Origin: Marifrigoribacter sp047730175
Lineage (GTDB): Bacteria; Bacteroidota; Bacteroidia; Flavobacteriales; Flavobacteriaceae
Length of the DNA stretch: 64,000 nucleotides
Assembly: GCF_047730175.1 (NCBI RefSeq)
Contig: NZ_CP159833.1
Span: 1,922,001-1,986,000, forward strand
Reading direction: 5' to 3'
The stretch's first letter is position 1. Every line of letters starts with the position of its first letter. Shown here one piece after another: positions 51,224-60,591 of the stretch. The position numbers and the translations under genes are program-made. The notes beneath the pieces were generated by a model. That model ran no database searches. It had not been told where the DNA came from and saw only the letters and a program-made list of their open reading frames with translations.

Positions 51224-52609
51224 ATGAAAACAATAAAAACACCTATAATCCCTATAAATAATACCATTGCAAAGGTTCAAGGTAAACATGAATTAGACCT
51301 TGAAGCTATTTGTTTATTTATTGCGTTTGGTTTTTTCATTGATACAGATTCTTATTGGAAAGATGAAATAGTTCTATCCCCAGGATCAATCTATAAATTA
51401 GATAAAGATGGACATGTGATTTCTTCTGAAAAGTGGTTTCAATGGAATTATAAGCCAAGAGAAATTAGTTTTGAAGATACGCTTCAGGAGTTTACAAAAT
51501 TGTTTGAAACTGTTGTTGAGGATCAAACAAAAGAAAAAAAAGTAATTCTGCCTATATCTGGTGGACTTGATAGTAGAACACAGGCTGTTGCTTTAAGAAA
51601 TCACCCAAATGTAAAATCGTATAGTTATGATTATGAGGGAGGTTATCCTGAAACTAAAATAGCAAAAAAAATTGCAGATAAATGTCAGTTTCCATTTCAA
51701 TCATTATCTGTTCCTAAAGGATATTTATGGAATTGTATTGAAGAGTTAGCTGAAATCAATCAATGTTATTCAGAATTTACTCATCCTCGTCAGATGGCTT
51801 TTATAGATACCTTCAAAGACATGGGGGAATCTTTTTCTTTAGGGCATATGGGAGATTTAATGTTTGATTCATTCGGATTTCCAAACCTTTCTTTTGATGA
51901 AGAAGTTGAGGTGCTTGTTAAAATGCTTTTGAAAAAAGGCGGTTTTGAATTGGCTGAAGCATTATGGAAATCATGGAACCTTAAAGGCTCATTTGAAGAT
52001 TATTTTGATTCAAGAATAAGAGAATTATTAAAAGATATAAAAATTGAGAATACGAATGCAAGAATACGTGCTTTTAAAACGCAATATTACGTGTCTCGAT
52101 GGTCTTCCAATAATTTATCAATATTCAATAAAGTAGCTCCTGTAACATTGCCTTATTATGACAATCGCATGTGTGAATTTATTTGCACGATCCCTGAAGA
52201 ACATTTAGCTAATCGGAAATTACAAATAGCATATATTCAACAAAATGCTCCAGATTTGGCAAAGGTTACTTGGCAGAGTAAAAAACCTTATAATCTAAAT
52301 AATTATCATTTAAATAAGACGCCCTATAATTTGCCTTATAGGATTACAAATAAGTTGAAAAGAGAGCTTAATGATTTCATGGGTAAACCGTATATCTCTA
52401 GAAATTGGGAATTACAATTTGTAGGCAAGGAAAATGATAAGCACTTAAGAAAATGGTTGTTTGATTCTAAATTAAAAGATCTAGTTCCTAAAGATATCAT
52501 TCAACAATTCTATGATAATTTTAAAGAAAAGGATGCTGTAAAGTATTCTCACTCTATCAGTATGCTATTAACTTTGGCTTTGTTTCAAGAAAAATTCAAC
52601 AATAAATAA
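51224..52609 (+). CDS. Asparagine-synthase-like protein lacking the glutaminase active site
   Basis: The protein has 461 residues. The asparagine synthetase C-terminal (PP-loop ATPase) domain is clear: ISGGLDSRTQA (111-121, SGGxDS loop), and WSSNNLSIFNKVAPVTLPYYDNRM further on. The N-terminal glutaminase domain is missing except for its last part (FIAFGFFIDTDSYWKDE to about residue 70); the catalytic Cys2 is absent. The enzyme could activate a carboxylate with ATP and couple it to ammonia or an amine, for example amidation of a uronic acid made via tviB/tviC. Homologues occur in other polysaccharide loci. Function is inferred. Confidence 0.82.
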   Translation: MKTIKTPIIPINNTIAKVQGKHELDLEAICLFIAFGFFIDTDSYWKDEIVLSPGSIYKLDKDGHVISSEKWFQWNYKPREISFEDTLQEFTKLFETVVEDQTKEKKVILPISGGLDSRTQAVALRNHPNVKSYSYDYEGGYPETKIAKKIADKCQFPFQSLSVPKGYLWNCIEELAEINQCYSEFTHPRQMAFIDTFKDMGESFSLGHMGDLMFDSFGFPNLSFDEEVEVLVKMLLKKGGFELAEALWKSWNLKGSFEDYFDSRIRELLKDIKIENTNARIRAFKTQYYVSRWSSNNLSIFNKVAPVTLPYYDNRMCEFICTIPEEHLANRKLQIAYIQQNAPDLAKVTWQSKKPYNLNNYHLNKTPYNLPYRITNKLKRELNDFMGKPYISRNWELQFVGKENDKHLRKWLFDSKLKDLVPKDIIQQFYDNFKEKDAVKYSHSISMLLTLALFQEKFNNK

Positions 52610-52732
52610 GTTTATAAATACCTTGTAATATTTGATGTTCAAGAATATAAAAGCTATTTAAAATTTAGCACTTGTTAGATTAGAATAAAAGCCTTCTTAA
52701 GCTAAAATAATCTTATATTTATACCCATAGAT

Positions 52733-53842
52733 ATGGCTCAAAAGAAAATCAAAATATTATTTACCATCCCTAATTTTGATACAGCAGGTAGTGGTAAAGT
52801 GGTATATGATTTAGTGAGTAATTTAGATCGTACTATTTTTGAACCTGAGATTTGCTGCCATCATGATAAGGGAGCTTTTATGGGCGAGATCAAAAAGTTA
52901 CAAGTAAAAGTACACTTATTTCCTTTTGCTATCAATTACCGTCCTTTTTTCACCTTTCCTTTTAGAATATTTAAGACCATTCGTTTTTTTAAAAAATACA
53001 AGTTTGATTTGATACATTCTTGGCATTGGAGTTCAGATTTTTCTGAGCCTCTAGCTGCTAAAATTGCAGGGATTCCTTGGATTATGACTAAAAAATCTAT
53101 GGGCTGGGGAAATAAAGCATGGAAATGGAGAAGTTCTTTAAGTTCGAAAATAATTACGATTAATTCAGATATGAAATCCCTTTATTCTGAAAAATATATG
53201 AATAAGATTGAAGCAATTCCTTTAGGGGTTGATGTTAATTATTATAACCCTCAGTATAAAAATTCAGCATCTATTTCTCAAGAACAAACAACTAATGAGA
53301 ATGATTTTGTTATTGTATCAGTTGTAAATTTAATTCCTGTAAAAGGAATAGAAGTATTGATAAATACAATTAAAGAATTAGACAACCCTTTAGTTAAACT
53401 TTTGATTGTAGGTAATGATAAAGGGGATTATGCAGATAAATTAAAACTTTTAGCTAAAGGAGTTGAGACCATTAAATTTATAGGAAAAAAATTAGATGTA
53501 CGACCTTATCATAAATTAGCAGATGTATTTGTAATACCCACTTTAGAATTAGGTGAAGGTTTACCTTTAGCACCATTAGAGGCAATGGCTTCGGGTAAGA
53601 TTGTAATTGGCTCAAATGTGAGTGGAGTTAAAGATATTTTAGAACCTTTTCCTGCATGCATTTTTGAACCTAATAATGTAGAAAGCTTAAAAAATTGTGT
53701 TTTGGACATTATGAATTTGAAAGAAGAAGAACATATTCAATTAGAAAAGGAAATGAGGGCTCGGGCAGAGAATACATATTCGATTGAAAAATTTATTGAA
53801 TCACATACAGAATTGTACACAAATATGACTTCAAATAATTGA
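52733..53842 (+). CDS. GT4-family glycosyltransferase
   Basis: The protein (369 residues) is a GT-B enzyme: KILFTIPNFDTAGSGKVVYD at the N-terminus, IHSWHWSSDF in the acceptor domain, and LGEGLPLAPLEAMASGK in the donor domain. The upstream 123-bp gap suggests a possible internal promoter but I could not identify a good box. It acts in the cytoplasm on the lipid-linked glycan. Donor unknown. Confidence 0.9.
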   Translation: MAQKKIKILFTIPNFDTAGSGKVVYDLVSNLDRTIFEPEICCHHDKGAFMGEIKKLQVKVHLFPFAINYRPFFTFPFRIFKTIRFFKKYKFDLIHSWHWSSDFSEPLAAKIAGIPWIMTKKSMGWGNKAWKWRSSLSSKIITINSDMKSLYSEKYMNKIEAIPLGVDVNYYNPQYKNSASISQEQTTNENDFVIVSVVNLIPVKGIEVLINTIKELDNPLVKLLIVGNDKGDYADKLKLLAKGVETIKFIGKKLDVRPYHKLADVFVIPTLELGEGLPLAPLEAMASGKIVIGSNVSGVKDILEPFPACIFEPNNVESLKNCVLDIMNLKEEEHIQLEKEMRARAENTYSIEKFIESHTELYTNMTSNN

Positions 53843-53852
53843 AACAGAACTA

Positions 53853-55028
53853 TTGGGTAAAACAATTAAAATAGCAATTTATACAGGTGTAGTACCAAGT
53901 AGTACTTTCATAGAAAGATTAATACATGGTTTAGCTAAGAAAGGATTACAGATTTATTTGTTTGGTGTGCAAAGGAGAAAACCAACTTTATATAATAACG
54001 TTTTTCACTTTACAATTACTAAAAAAAGGGTAAGTCGGCTACTTCAATTTATTAAATACAGCCTCTTACTAAGCTTTTCCTGTTATAAGGATAAGAAAAA
54101 GTTAGATGTTATTATTTCAGCACAGAATAAAAACGCAAGACAACTCAAAATAAAATATTATCCTGTTTTATATCATCGCCCGGATATATTTCATTTACAA
54201 TGGGCAAAAAGTATAGAAGACTGGTTGTGGGTACAAAATTTCGGTATAAAATTAGTTTTAAGTTTAAGAGGAACTCATGTAACTATAAGCCCGATAGGAG
54301 ATAAACAATGGAATAGAATTTATTCAGAACATTTTCCTAGAGTAGATGGATTTCATGCAGTTTCAGATTCTATGATTCCTATTGCTCAAAAATTTGGAGT
54401 TAATCCAGAAAAGATAAAAGTCGTTAAAAGTGGATTAGATATAGAGAAGCTAACATTTACTAGAAAACCTGAAACAGGAAAGGAGTTAAGTATTGTGTCT
54501 ATTGGACGCTCTCATTGGGTAAAAGGATTTTCTTATGCATTAGATGCAATGAATTTATTAGAAAAAGATAATATTGATTTTAATTATACCATTGTGGGAG
54601 TAGATAAAGACGAAGAACTTTTATACAAACGTTCACAATTTGGACTTGAAGATAAAGTCACATTTAAGGCAATAGTACCTTTTACTGAAGTATTAGCTTT
54701 AATAAGGGATGCAGATGTTTTATTATTATCAAGTGTTGAAGAAGGCATTGCAAATGTTGTATTAGAAGCAATGGCATTAGGTACTTTAGTGGTTTCTAAT
54801 GATTGTGGAGGTATGAGTGAAGTTATTACAGATAATAAAAACGGTTTTTTAGTGCCTTTAAGAAATTCTGAAGCATTGGCTAATGCCTTAAGAAATGTTT
54901 CAGAAATAAATCTTGAATCATATAATAATATAACTCAAGCTGCACGAAATACAATTGAATCGCAGCATAATTATGAAAACATGATTGTTGAAATGAAAGA
55001 TTTATATCATACTGTTTTAAAAGATTAA
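53853..55028 (+). CDS. GT4-family glycosyltransferase
   Basis: This 391-residue GT-B protein starts at TTG 53853 (MGKTIKIAIYTGVVPSSTFI), 10 bp after the preceding gene. LSLRGTHVTISPIGDKQW and GFHAVSDSMI lie in the middle; the donor domain has ISIGRSHWVKGFSYALDAM, then EEGIANVVLEAMALGTLVVS. It shares general layout with the next gene (RGxD/RGTH segment, HWxKG loop), so the two may be paralogues in one assembly line. Confidence 0.9.
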   Translation: MGKTIKIAIYTGVVPSSTFIERLIHGLAKKGLQIYLFGVQRRKPTLYNNVFHFTITKKRVSRLLQFIKYSLLLSFSCYKDKKKLDVIISAQNKNARQLKIKYYPVLYHRPDIFHLQWAKSIEDWLWVQNFGIKLVLSLRGTHVTISPIGDKQWNRIYSEHFPRVDGFHAVSDSMIPIAQKFGVNPEKIKVVKSGLDIEKLTFTRKPETGKELSIVSIGRSHWVKGFSYALDAMNLLEKDNIDFNYTIVGVDKDEELLYKRSQFGLEDKVTFKAIVPFTEVLALIRDADVLLLSSVEEGIANVVLEAMALGTLVVSNDCGGMSEVITDNKNGFLVPLRNSEALANALRNVSEINLESYNNITQAARNTIESQHNYENMIVEMKDLYHTVLKD

Positions 55029-55030
55029 TT

Positions 55031-56203
55031 ATGAAAATTGGAATCGTTTTACCTTCAGTTCCTGCATATTCAGAAACCTTTTTTTCTAATAAAATTAAAG
55101 GTTTAAAAGAACACGGTTTTACGGTTGTGATTTTCGCAAATAGCTCAAAACAAAATTCATATAATTTATCAAAAATAAAAGTAGCTTCTAAGCTTACAGG
55201 AAACAAATTTCAAGTAATCTTAGTTAGCATTTACAAATTGATTCATTCCTTTTTATTTCATTTTAAAAATAGTAAAAACTTGTATTCACTAGATAGCAAA
55301 GATGGTGTCAAGTTTCCGCAGAGAATTAAAAATATAATAAGTAATAACCATATTTTATCTGAACCTGTAGATTGGTTGCATTTTGGTTTTGGTACCATGG
55401 TGCTTAATAGAGAAAATGTAGCAAAAGCAATTGGAGCTAAAATGGCGGTAAGTTTTAGAGGATTTGATATAGGTGTGTATCCTATTAAATATCCAAATTG
55501 CTATTTAAAACTTTGGGAAAAGGTTGATAAAATTCATGTAATTTCCAATGATATAAAAGATTTAGTATACCAACATGGTTTTATAGGCAAGGCTGAAATT
55601 ATTAAAATTACACCTGCAATAGATACTACTTTCTTTAAAAGTGAAGAAGAGTATATTTATACCAATAAAAATAATTTTATTACGATAGCTCGACTGCATT
55701 GGAAAAAAGGTCTTGTTTATACTTTTGAGGCATTAGCTATATTAAAAAAAGAAGGTATACCATTTCATTACACCATAATTGGCGATGGTACCGAATTGGA
55801 ACGATTAAAATTTGCAGCACATCAATTAAATTTATTGGATGAAGTGACATTTACAGGGAAGCTTCAACATGTTTTAATAAAAAGTAAATTAAAAAGTTCA
55901 GATTTATATTTACAGTATAGTATACAAGAAGGATTTTGCAATTCTGTATTAGAGGCACAGGCTTTAGGTTTGTTGTGTATTGTTTCAACAGCTGAAGGTT
56001 TGCCAGAAAACATTGTCAATAATGAAACTGGTTGGGTAGTCCCAAAATGTGATTCAAAAGAACTCGCAAATAAGATAATTGAAGTAATTAATTTACCTGA
56101 AGATAAAAAACTGGATATTGCTAAAAATGCTAAAGAAAGGGTTTCTAAACATTTTACAATTCTGCAACAACAACAGCAATTTGTAGAATTTTATAAAGAA
56201 TAG
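55031..56203 (+). CDS. GT4-family glycosyltransferase
   Basis: The protein has 390 residues, GT-B fold, starting 2 bp after the previous stop. The opening GIVLPSVPAYSETFFSNKI resembles WcaL-type enzymes. Later motifs are AVSFRGFDIGVYPIKYPNC, ARLHWKKGLVYTFEAL and IQEGFCNSVLEAQALGL (E-x7-E). It is followed by an FkbM methyltransferase 17 bp downstream. Confidence 0.9.
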   Translation: MKIGIVLPSVPAYSETFFSNKIKGLKEHGFTVVIFANSSKQNSYNLSKIKVASKLTGNKFQVILVSIYKLIHSFLFHFKNSKNLYSLDSKDGVKFPQRIKNIISNNHILSEPVDWLHFGFGTMVLNRENVAKAIGAKMAVSFRGFDIGVYPIKYPNCYLKLWEKVDKIHVISNDIKDLVYQHGFIGKAEIIKITPAIDTTFFKSEEEYIYTNKNNFITIARLHWKKGLVYTFEALAILKKEGIPFHYTIIGDGTELERLKFAAHQLNLLDEVTFTGKLQHVLIKSKLKSSDLYLQYSIQEGFCNSVLEAQALGLLCIVSTAEGLPENIVNNETGWVVPKCDSKELANKIIEVINLPEDKKLDIAKNAKERVSKHFTILQQQQQFVEFYKE

Positions 56204-56220
56204 GTATTTAAGAATTATAT

Positions 56221-57051
56221 ATGAATAAAATAAAAATGTTTTTATATAATCTTTTTCCAAAAAGGTTAAGAAAAAAATTAGGAAGGTCTAAACTATTAGC
56301 ACCTTTAAGGAATTCATTTTTCCGAAGTAATGGAACTTATAAAGAAGTACTAGTAAAAATTAAAAGAAAATATTCTAATTACATAGTACAGTTTAATTTT
56401 AATGCCTCTATTCAAGTAGCAAACAAAGCTAAAAATCAAGGAATAGAAAATACACTTTTAAATAATTCGATAGGTTTATTAAAATCAGATGATAATAATA
56501 AAACTATATTTGATGTAGGTGCAAATTTTGGTTATTTAAGTATGGTTTGGGCAAATACTGTATGTAAAAATGGAAAAGTTTATTCTTTTGAACCACATCC
56601 ACTATTGTTCAATAGTTATTCGAAATCTGTAAAATCTAATAACTTGCAAGATCAAATAGTAACCGAAAATGTTGCTGTTGGAAATGAATTAGGGACTATT
56701 GAAATTAATCTTTTATCGACAACATCTAATACCTTAGATTTAGAAAGTAATAAGAAAAATGATAAAAAAGTAAATGTTGATATTATTACATTAGATCACT
56801 ATGTTAAAACGAATAATATCAAAAAATGCGATTTAATTAAAATAGATGTTGATGGAATTGAATTTGATATTTTAAATGGTTCAAAAGAATTGATTGAAAA
56901 ATTACAACCAATTTTTATAGTTGAAACCAATAATGATACACGTATCATCGATTTCTTTAGTAAGCATGATTATCAAATATTAAATATGAAATTAGAGCCT
57001 ATTTCAGAAGGAGAACTTCCTTCAAATATTTTTTGCAAACCAAATAAATAA
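56221..57051 (+). CDS. FkbM-family methyltransferase
   Basis: The 276-residue protein has the FkbM domain over residues about 95-265: TIFDVGANFGYLSMVWA as the SAM site, VYSFEPHPLLFNSY, then LIKIDVDGIEFDILNGSKEL and IFIVETN. FkbM enzymes methylate sugar or polyketide hydroxyls and are common in surface-glycan loci. Residues 1-90 form a basic leader without recognised domain. It abuts the next gene with no gap (stop 57049-57051, ATG 57052). Confidence 0.9.
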   Translation: MNKIKMFLYNLFPKRLRKKLGRSKLLAPLRNSFFRSNGTYKEVLVKIKRKYSNYIVQFNFNASIQVANKAKNQGIENTLLNNSIGLLKSDDNNKTIFDVGANFGYLSMVWANTVCKNGKVYSFEPHPLLFNSYSKSVKSNNLQDQIVTENVAVGNELGTIEINLLSTTSNTLDLESNKKNDKKVNVDIITLDHYVKTNNIKKCDLIKIDVDGIEFDILNGSKELIEKLQPIFIVETNNDTRIIDFFSKHDYQILNMKLEPISEGELPSNIFCKPNK

Positions 57052-58386
57052 ATGATGCTATTTGATTTTTTAAAATATTTACAGCCAACTAATTATTTTG
57101 CTTTAATCAAAAAGGATCAAGCGAGTGTATTTCCTATACCTGAAAGTTTACCAAAGGAAATTCAACAACAACTTATTATAGATAAAAAGTACGTAAGTCA
57201 TGAAGCTCAGACTTATGATCTGTCTTGGCAAGCAATTCAAAAAGGATACATTGGTAGCGAAACAAATTTTAGTGAATTCAAAAAGTTACCACTTAAAGAT
57301 GAATATCGATTTATAATAAAATACTTCAATCCTCTTTGGGCATCTTATATATTGTTGCTAAGAATATTAAGTTTAAAAAATCCTTTTAATGAATGCTCTT
57401 CGTGGTGGGCAAGTCGAAAAACCAAACGAAGTGATTATCTAAAAACTCCAGTAAATTATAAAGAATGGAATAATTTTAATTCTGAATTAATTGCTGAACA
57501 GAAATTAGTAACTGTTGTAATTCCTACATTAAATCGATATCCATACTTAAAAGATGTCTTATTAGATTTAGAAAAACAAGATTATCAAAACTTTGAAGTA
57601 ATAGTTGTCGATCAATCTGAACCCTTTCAGAAAGAATTCTACGATGATTATAAACTTGATTTACATCTTATTCATCAAGAAGAAAAAGCGCTCTGGTTAG
57701 CTCGAAATACTGCGATTCAAAAATCTAAAGGCGATTTATTATTGTTATTTGATGATGACAGTAGAATAGAAAGTGATTGGATAACTAATCATGTAAAATG
57801 TTTAGATTTCTTTAATGCTGAAATTTCTTCAGGAGTTTCAATTTCAACGATAGGAGCAAAGGTCCCTGAAAACTATTCATTCTTTAGAGTTTCTGATCAA
57901 ATCGATACTGGTAATGTTTTAATTAAAAAAGAAGTTTTTCGAACTATTGGTTTATTTGATCGACAATTTGAAAAACAAAGAATGGGTGATGGAGAGTTTG
58001 GTTTAAGAGCTCATTTAGAAGGTTTTTTAAACATATCAAATCCTTACGCAGAAAGATTACATTTAAAAGTTAGTTCTGGAGGTTTAAGACAAATGGGAAG
58101 TTGGGACGGATTTAGGCCTAAAAAGCTTTTTGGTCCGAGACCAATACCAAGTGTAATATATTTATATAGAACCTATTTTGGCAATAGTAGAACTCGATTA
58201 TCACTATTAAAAACAATACCGCCTTCAATAATGCCGTATCGCTTTAAGAAGAATAAAAATATGTTACTTTTGGGTATACTAATTTCATTAATATTAACTC
58301 CATTTATATTAATTCAAGTAAATATATCTTGGAGAAGAGCATCAAAAAAATTAACCCAAGGACCTCTAATCGGTGAACTCAAATAA
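57052..58386 (+). CDS. Family 2 glycosyltransferase with long N-terminal extension
   Basis: The protein has 444 residues. Residues about 1-155 precede the catalytic part and carry no motif I know. The GT-A domain starts at TVVIPTLNRYPYLKDVLLDL, with VIVVDQSEPFQ and LLLFDDDSRIESDW as nucleotide/metal sites and MGDGEFGLRAHLEGF later. A C-terminal hydrophobic segment (about 405-425) may hold it at the membrane. It overlaps the next gene by 14 bp. Confidence 0.87.
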   Translation: MMLFDFLKYLQPTNYFALIKKDQASVFPIPESLPKEIQQQLIIDKKYVSHEAQTYDLSWQAIQKGYIGSETNFSEFKKLPLKDEYRFIIKYFNPLWASYILLLRILSLKNPFNECSSWWASRKTKRSDYLKTPVNYKEWNNFNSELIAEQKLVTVVIPTLNRYPYLKDVLLDLEKQDYQNFEVIVVDQSEPFQKEFYDDYKLDLHLIHQEEKALWLARNTAIQKSKGDLLLLFDDDSRIESDWITNHVKCLDFFNAEISSGVSISTIGAKVPENYSFFRVSDQIDTGNVLIKKEVFRTIGLFDRQFEKQRMGDGEFGLRAHLEGFLNISNPYAERLHLKVSSGGLRQMGSWDGFRPKKLFGPRPIPSVIYLYRTYFGNSRTRLSLLKTIPPSIMPYRFKKNKNMLLLGILISLILTPFILIQVNISWRRASKKLTQGPLIGELK

Positions 58387-59473
58387 AATACTTTTTATTA
58401 CTTCTGAATTTCCACCACAACCTGGAGGTATAGGAAATCATGCTTTTAATTTAGCTGATTCTCTTCATAGGGAAGGAAAACATGTAACTGTCCTTACAGA
58501 TGTGCGTTCAAATAATGGAGCAACTGAAAAAGATTTTGATGATCAACTAAAGTTTGTTGTACGACGTATCAAGCGTAGAAATATAATTTGGATATCTTAT
58601 TTTGATCGTTTATTTAAAGCAATGAAATACATTGCAAATGCGGATACAGTAATAGCTTCAGGAAAATTTTCACTTTGGTTGGTTTATTTTCTTAAATTAT
58701 TTTACACAAAAAAATATATTGCCATAATTCATGGAAGTGAATTAATGTTAGCAAATAAATCATTAAGAAGATTCACCCATAAAAGTTTAAAAAAGTTTAA
58801 TAATATTATTGCAGTTTCCAATTACACTAAAAATTTGATTAGTGATTTGAACTTTGATAATATTACGGTTATTCCAAATGGATTTTCTATTTCTGAAGAC
58901 CTTGTTTCTATTTCTAATCATCAAAAACCAGAAGATTTAAATTTGATTACAGTTGGAAATGTTACTCAAAGAAAAGGGCAGCATAATATTGTAAAGGCGC
59001 TTCCTTTATTATTAAAAACATATCCTAATTTAAAATATCGAATTGTAGGTATTCCTACTGAAAAAGATAAAATTGAGAGCTTAGCTAAAGAGCTAGGAGT
59101 TCTAGAGAGTATTGAATTCTATGGTAAAGTTTCAGAAGAAAAAAAGTGTGAATTGTTAGCAAGCTCATCTATATTTATCATGTTAAGTGAAAAGACTGAA
59201 AATGGAGATGTAGAAGGATTTGGAATAGCAATTTTAGAAGCAAATGCATTTGGTATTCCTGCAGTTGGATCTAAAGGGTGTGGAATTGAAGATGCTATAG
59301 ATGATGGAGAAACAGGTTGCTTAGTGAATGCTACAGATATAAATTCAATATTAAAAGCTGTAACTGATATAAATAATTCTTATTCAGATTTTTCGAAAAA
59401 TTCGATTCTATGGTCTAAAAAATTTAATTGGGACAAAATTGTTTTACAATATTTAGAAATTTTAGATAAATGA
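58373..59473 (+). CDS. GT4-family glycosyltransferase
   Basis: The 366-residue GT-B protein uses GTG 58373 (MNSNKILFITSEFPPQPGGI), overlapping the previous gene by 14 bp. FPPQPGGIGNHAFNLA is the typical PIGA/GT4 opening. The donor domain has VGNVTQRKGQHNIVKAL, then VEGFGIAILEANAFGIPAV. Its stop overlaps the following ATG (ATGA), so translation of the block is tightly coupled. Confidence 0.9.
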   Translation: MNSNKILFITSEFPPQPGGIGNHAFNLADSLHREGKHVTVLTDVRSNNGATEKDFDDQLKFVVRRIKRRNIIWISYFDRLFKAMKYIANADTVIASGKFSLWLVYFLKLFYTKKYIAIIHGSELMLANKSLRRFTHKSLKKFNNIIAVSNYTKNLISDLNFDNITVIPNGFSISEDLVSISNHQKPEDLNLITVGNVTQRKGQHNIVKALPLLLKTYPNLKYRIVGIPTEKDKIESLAKELGVLESIEFYGKVSEEKKCELLASSSIFIMLSEKTENGDVEGFGIAILEANAFGIPAVGSKGCGIEDAIDDGETGCLVNATDINSILKAVTDINNSYSDFSKNSILWSKKFNWDKIVLQYLEILDK

Positions 59474-60591
59474 AGCTTTTAGTAATATCACATACCAGGC
59501 ATTATATAAGTGAAGATGGCTCCATCGTAGGCTGGGGGCCTACTATTAATGAACTGAATAATCTTATTGAAGAGTTTGATGAGATAGTTCATGTTGCAAT
59601 GTTACATTCAGGAATGCCACCACAAAGTTCATTGCCTTATACATCCTCTAAAATAAAATTTGTTGCATTACCAGCTTTAGGAGGTCAAACTATTTTTAGT
59701 AAATTGAAAATGATTCTAAATGCCCCAAAAATTATAAGGATTGTTTCAAAAGAAATTAAAAATTCAGATTTATTTCAGTTAAGAACCCCCACAGGAATAG
59801 GTGTGATATTAATACCATTTTTAACTTTTTTCACTAAAATGAACGGATGGTATAAATATGCAGGTAATTGGAAACAAGTAAATAAGCCCTTAGGGTATCG
59901 ATTGCAAAAATGGATGCTTAAGAATCAGAAAAGAAAAGTTACAATTAATGGAAATTGGGAAAATCAAGCTAAAAATGTGTTAACTTTTGAAAACCCTTGT
60001 TTAACAGTAGAGGATAGACTTATTGGTAAAAATATTGTTGAGAATAAAAAATTGACAGAAAAAAAAAATTATTGTTTTGTTGGAGGATTAAATTACAATA
60101 AGGGAATTGATAAAATTATAAAAGCTTTTAAATTACACCCATCAGAAAATATTGGCACATTACACATAGTAGGAGATGGCGAATTAAAAACAATGGTTGA
60201 GAAAGAGGCGAATCAATTGTCTATTAATGTAAAAATCCATGGGTCACTACCTAAAAATGAAGTCCAGGAAATATATAAAAATTCACATTTTATATTGGTT
60301 CCATCTAAAAATGAAGGTTTTCCAAAAGTTATTGGGGAAGCAATGAATTTTGGTTGTGTTCCTGTGGTATCTAATGTATCTTGTATTGGACAATATGTTA
60401 AAAACGATTATAATGGTTTTTTAATTCAGCCAAATACTATTGAAAACCTTAAATCAATAATTAAAAAATCAAGTCAAATTACAGAGGATCATTATAAAAT
60501 ATATATAGATATAAATTATAAATTGGCTAATAAGTTTACTTATCAGTATTATATTGACCAAATAAATATAGATATAATTAATGAAAATTAA
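59470..60591 (+). CDS. GT4-family glycosyltransferase
   Basis: The protein has 373 residues and a GT-B layout: LLVISHTRHYISEDGSIVG at the N-terminus, QLRTPTGIGVILIPFLTFF in the middle of the acceptor domain, and a donor domain with GGLNYNKGIDKIIKAF and KNEGFPKVIGEAMNFGCVPV. It starts inside the stop of the preceding gene (ATGA) and overlaps the polymerase gene downstream by 11 bp. Confidence 0.88.
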   Translation: MKLLVISHTRHYISEDGSIVGWGPTINELNNLIEEFDEIVHVAMLHSGMPPQSSLPYTSSKIKFVALPALGGQTIFSKLKMILNAPKIIRIVSKEIKNSDLFQLRTPTGIGVILIPFLTFFTKMNGWYKYAGNWKQVNKPLGYRLQKWMLKNQKRKVTINGNWENQAKNVLTFENPCLTVEDRLIGKNIVENKKLTEKKNYCFVGGLNYNKGIDKIIKAFKLHPSENIGTLHIVGDGELKTMVEKEANQLSINVKIHGSLPKNEVQEIYKNSHFILVPSKNEGFPKVIGEAMNFGCVPVVSNVSCIGQYVKNDYNGFLIQPNTIENLKSIIKKSSQITEDHYKIYIDINYKLANKFTYQYYIDQINIDIINEN

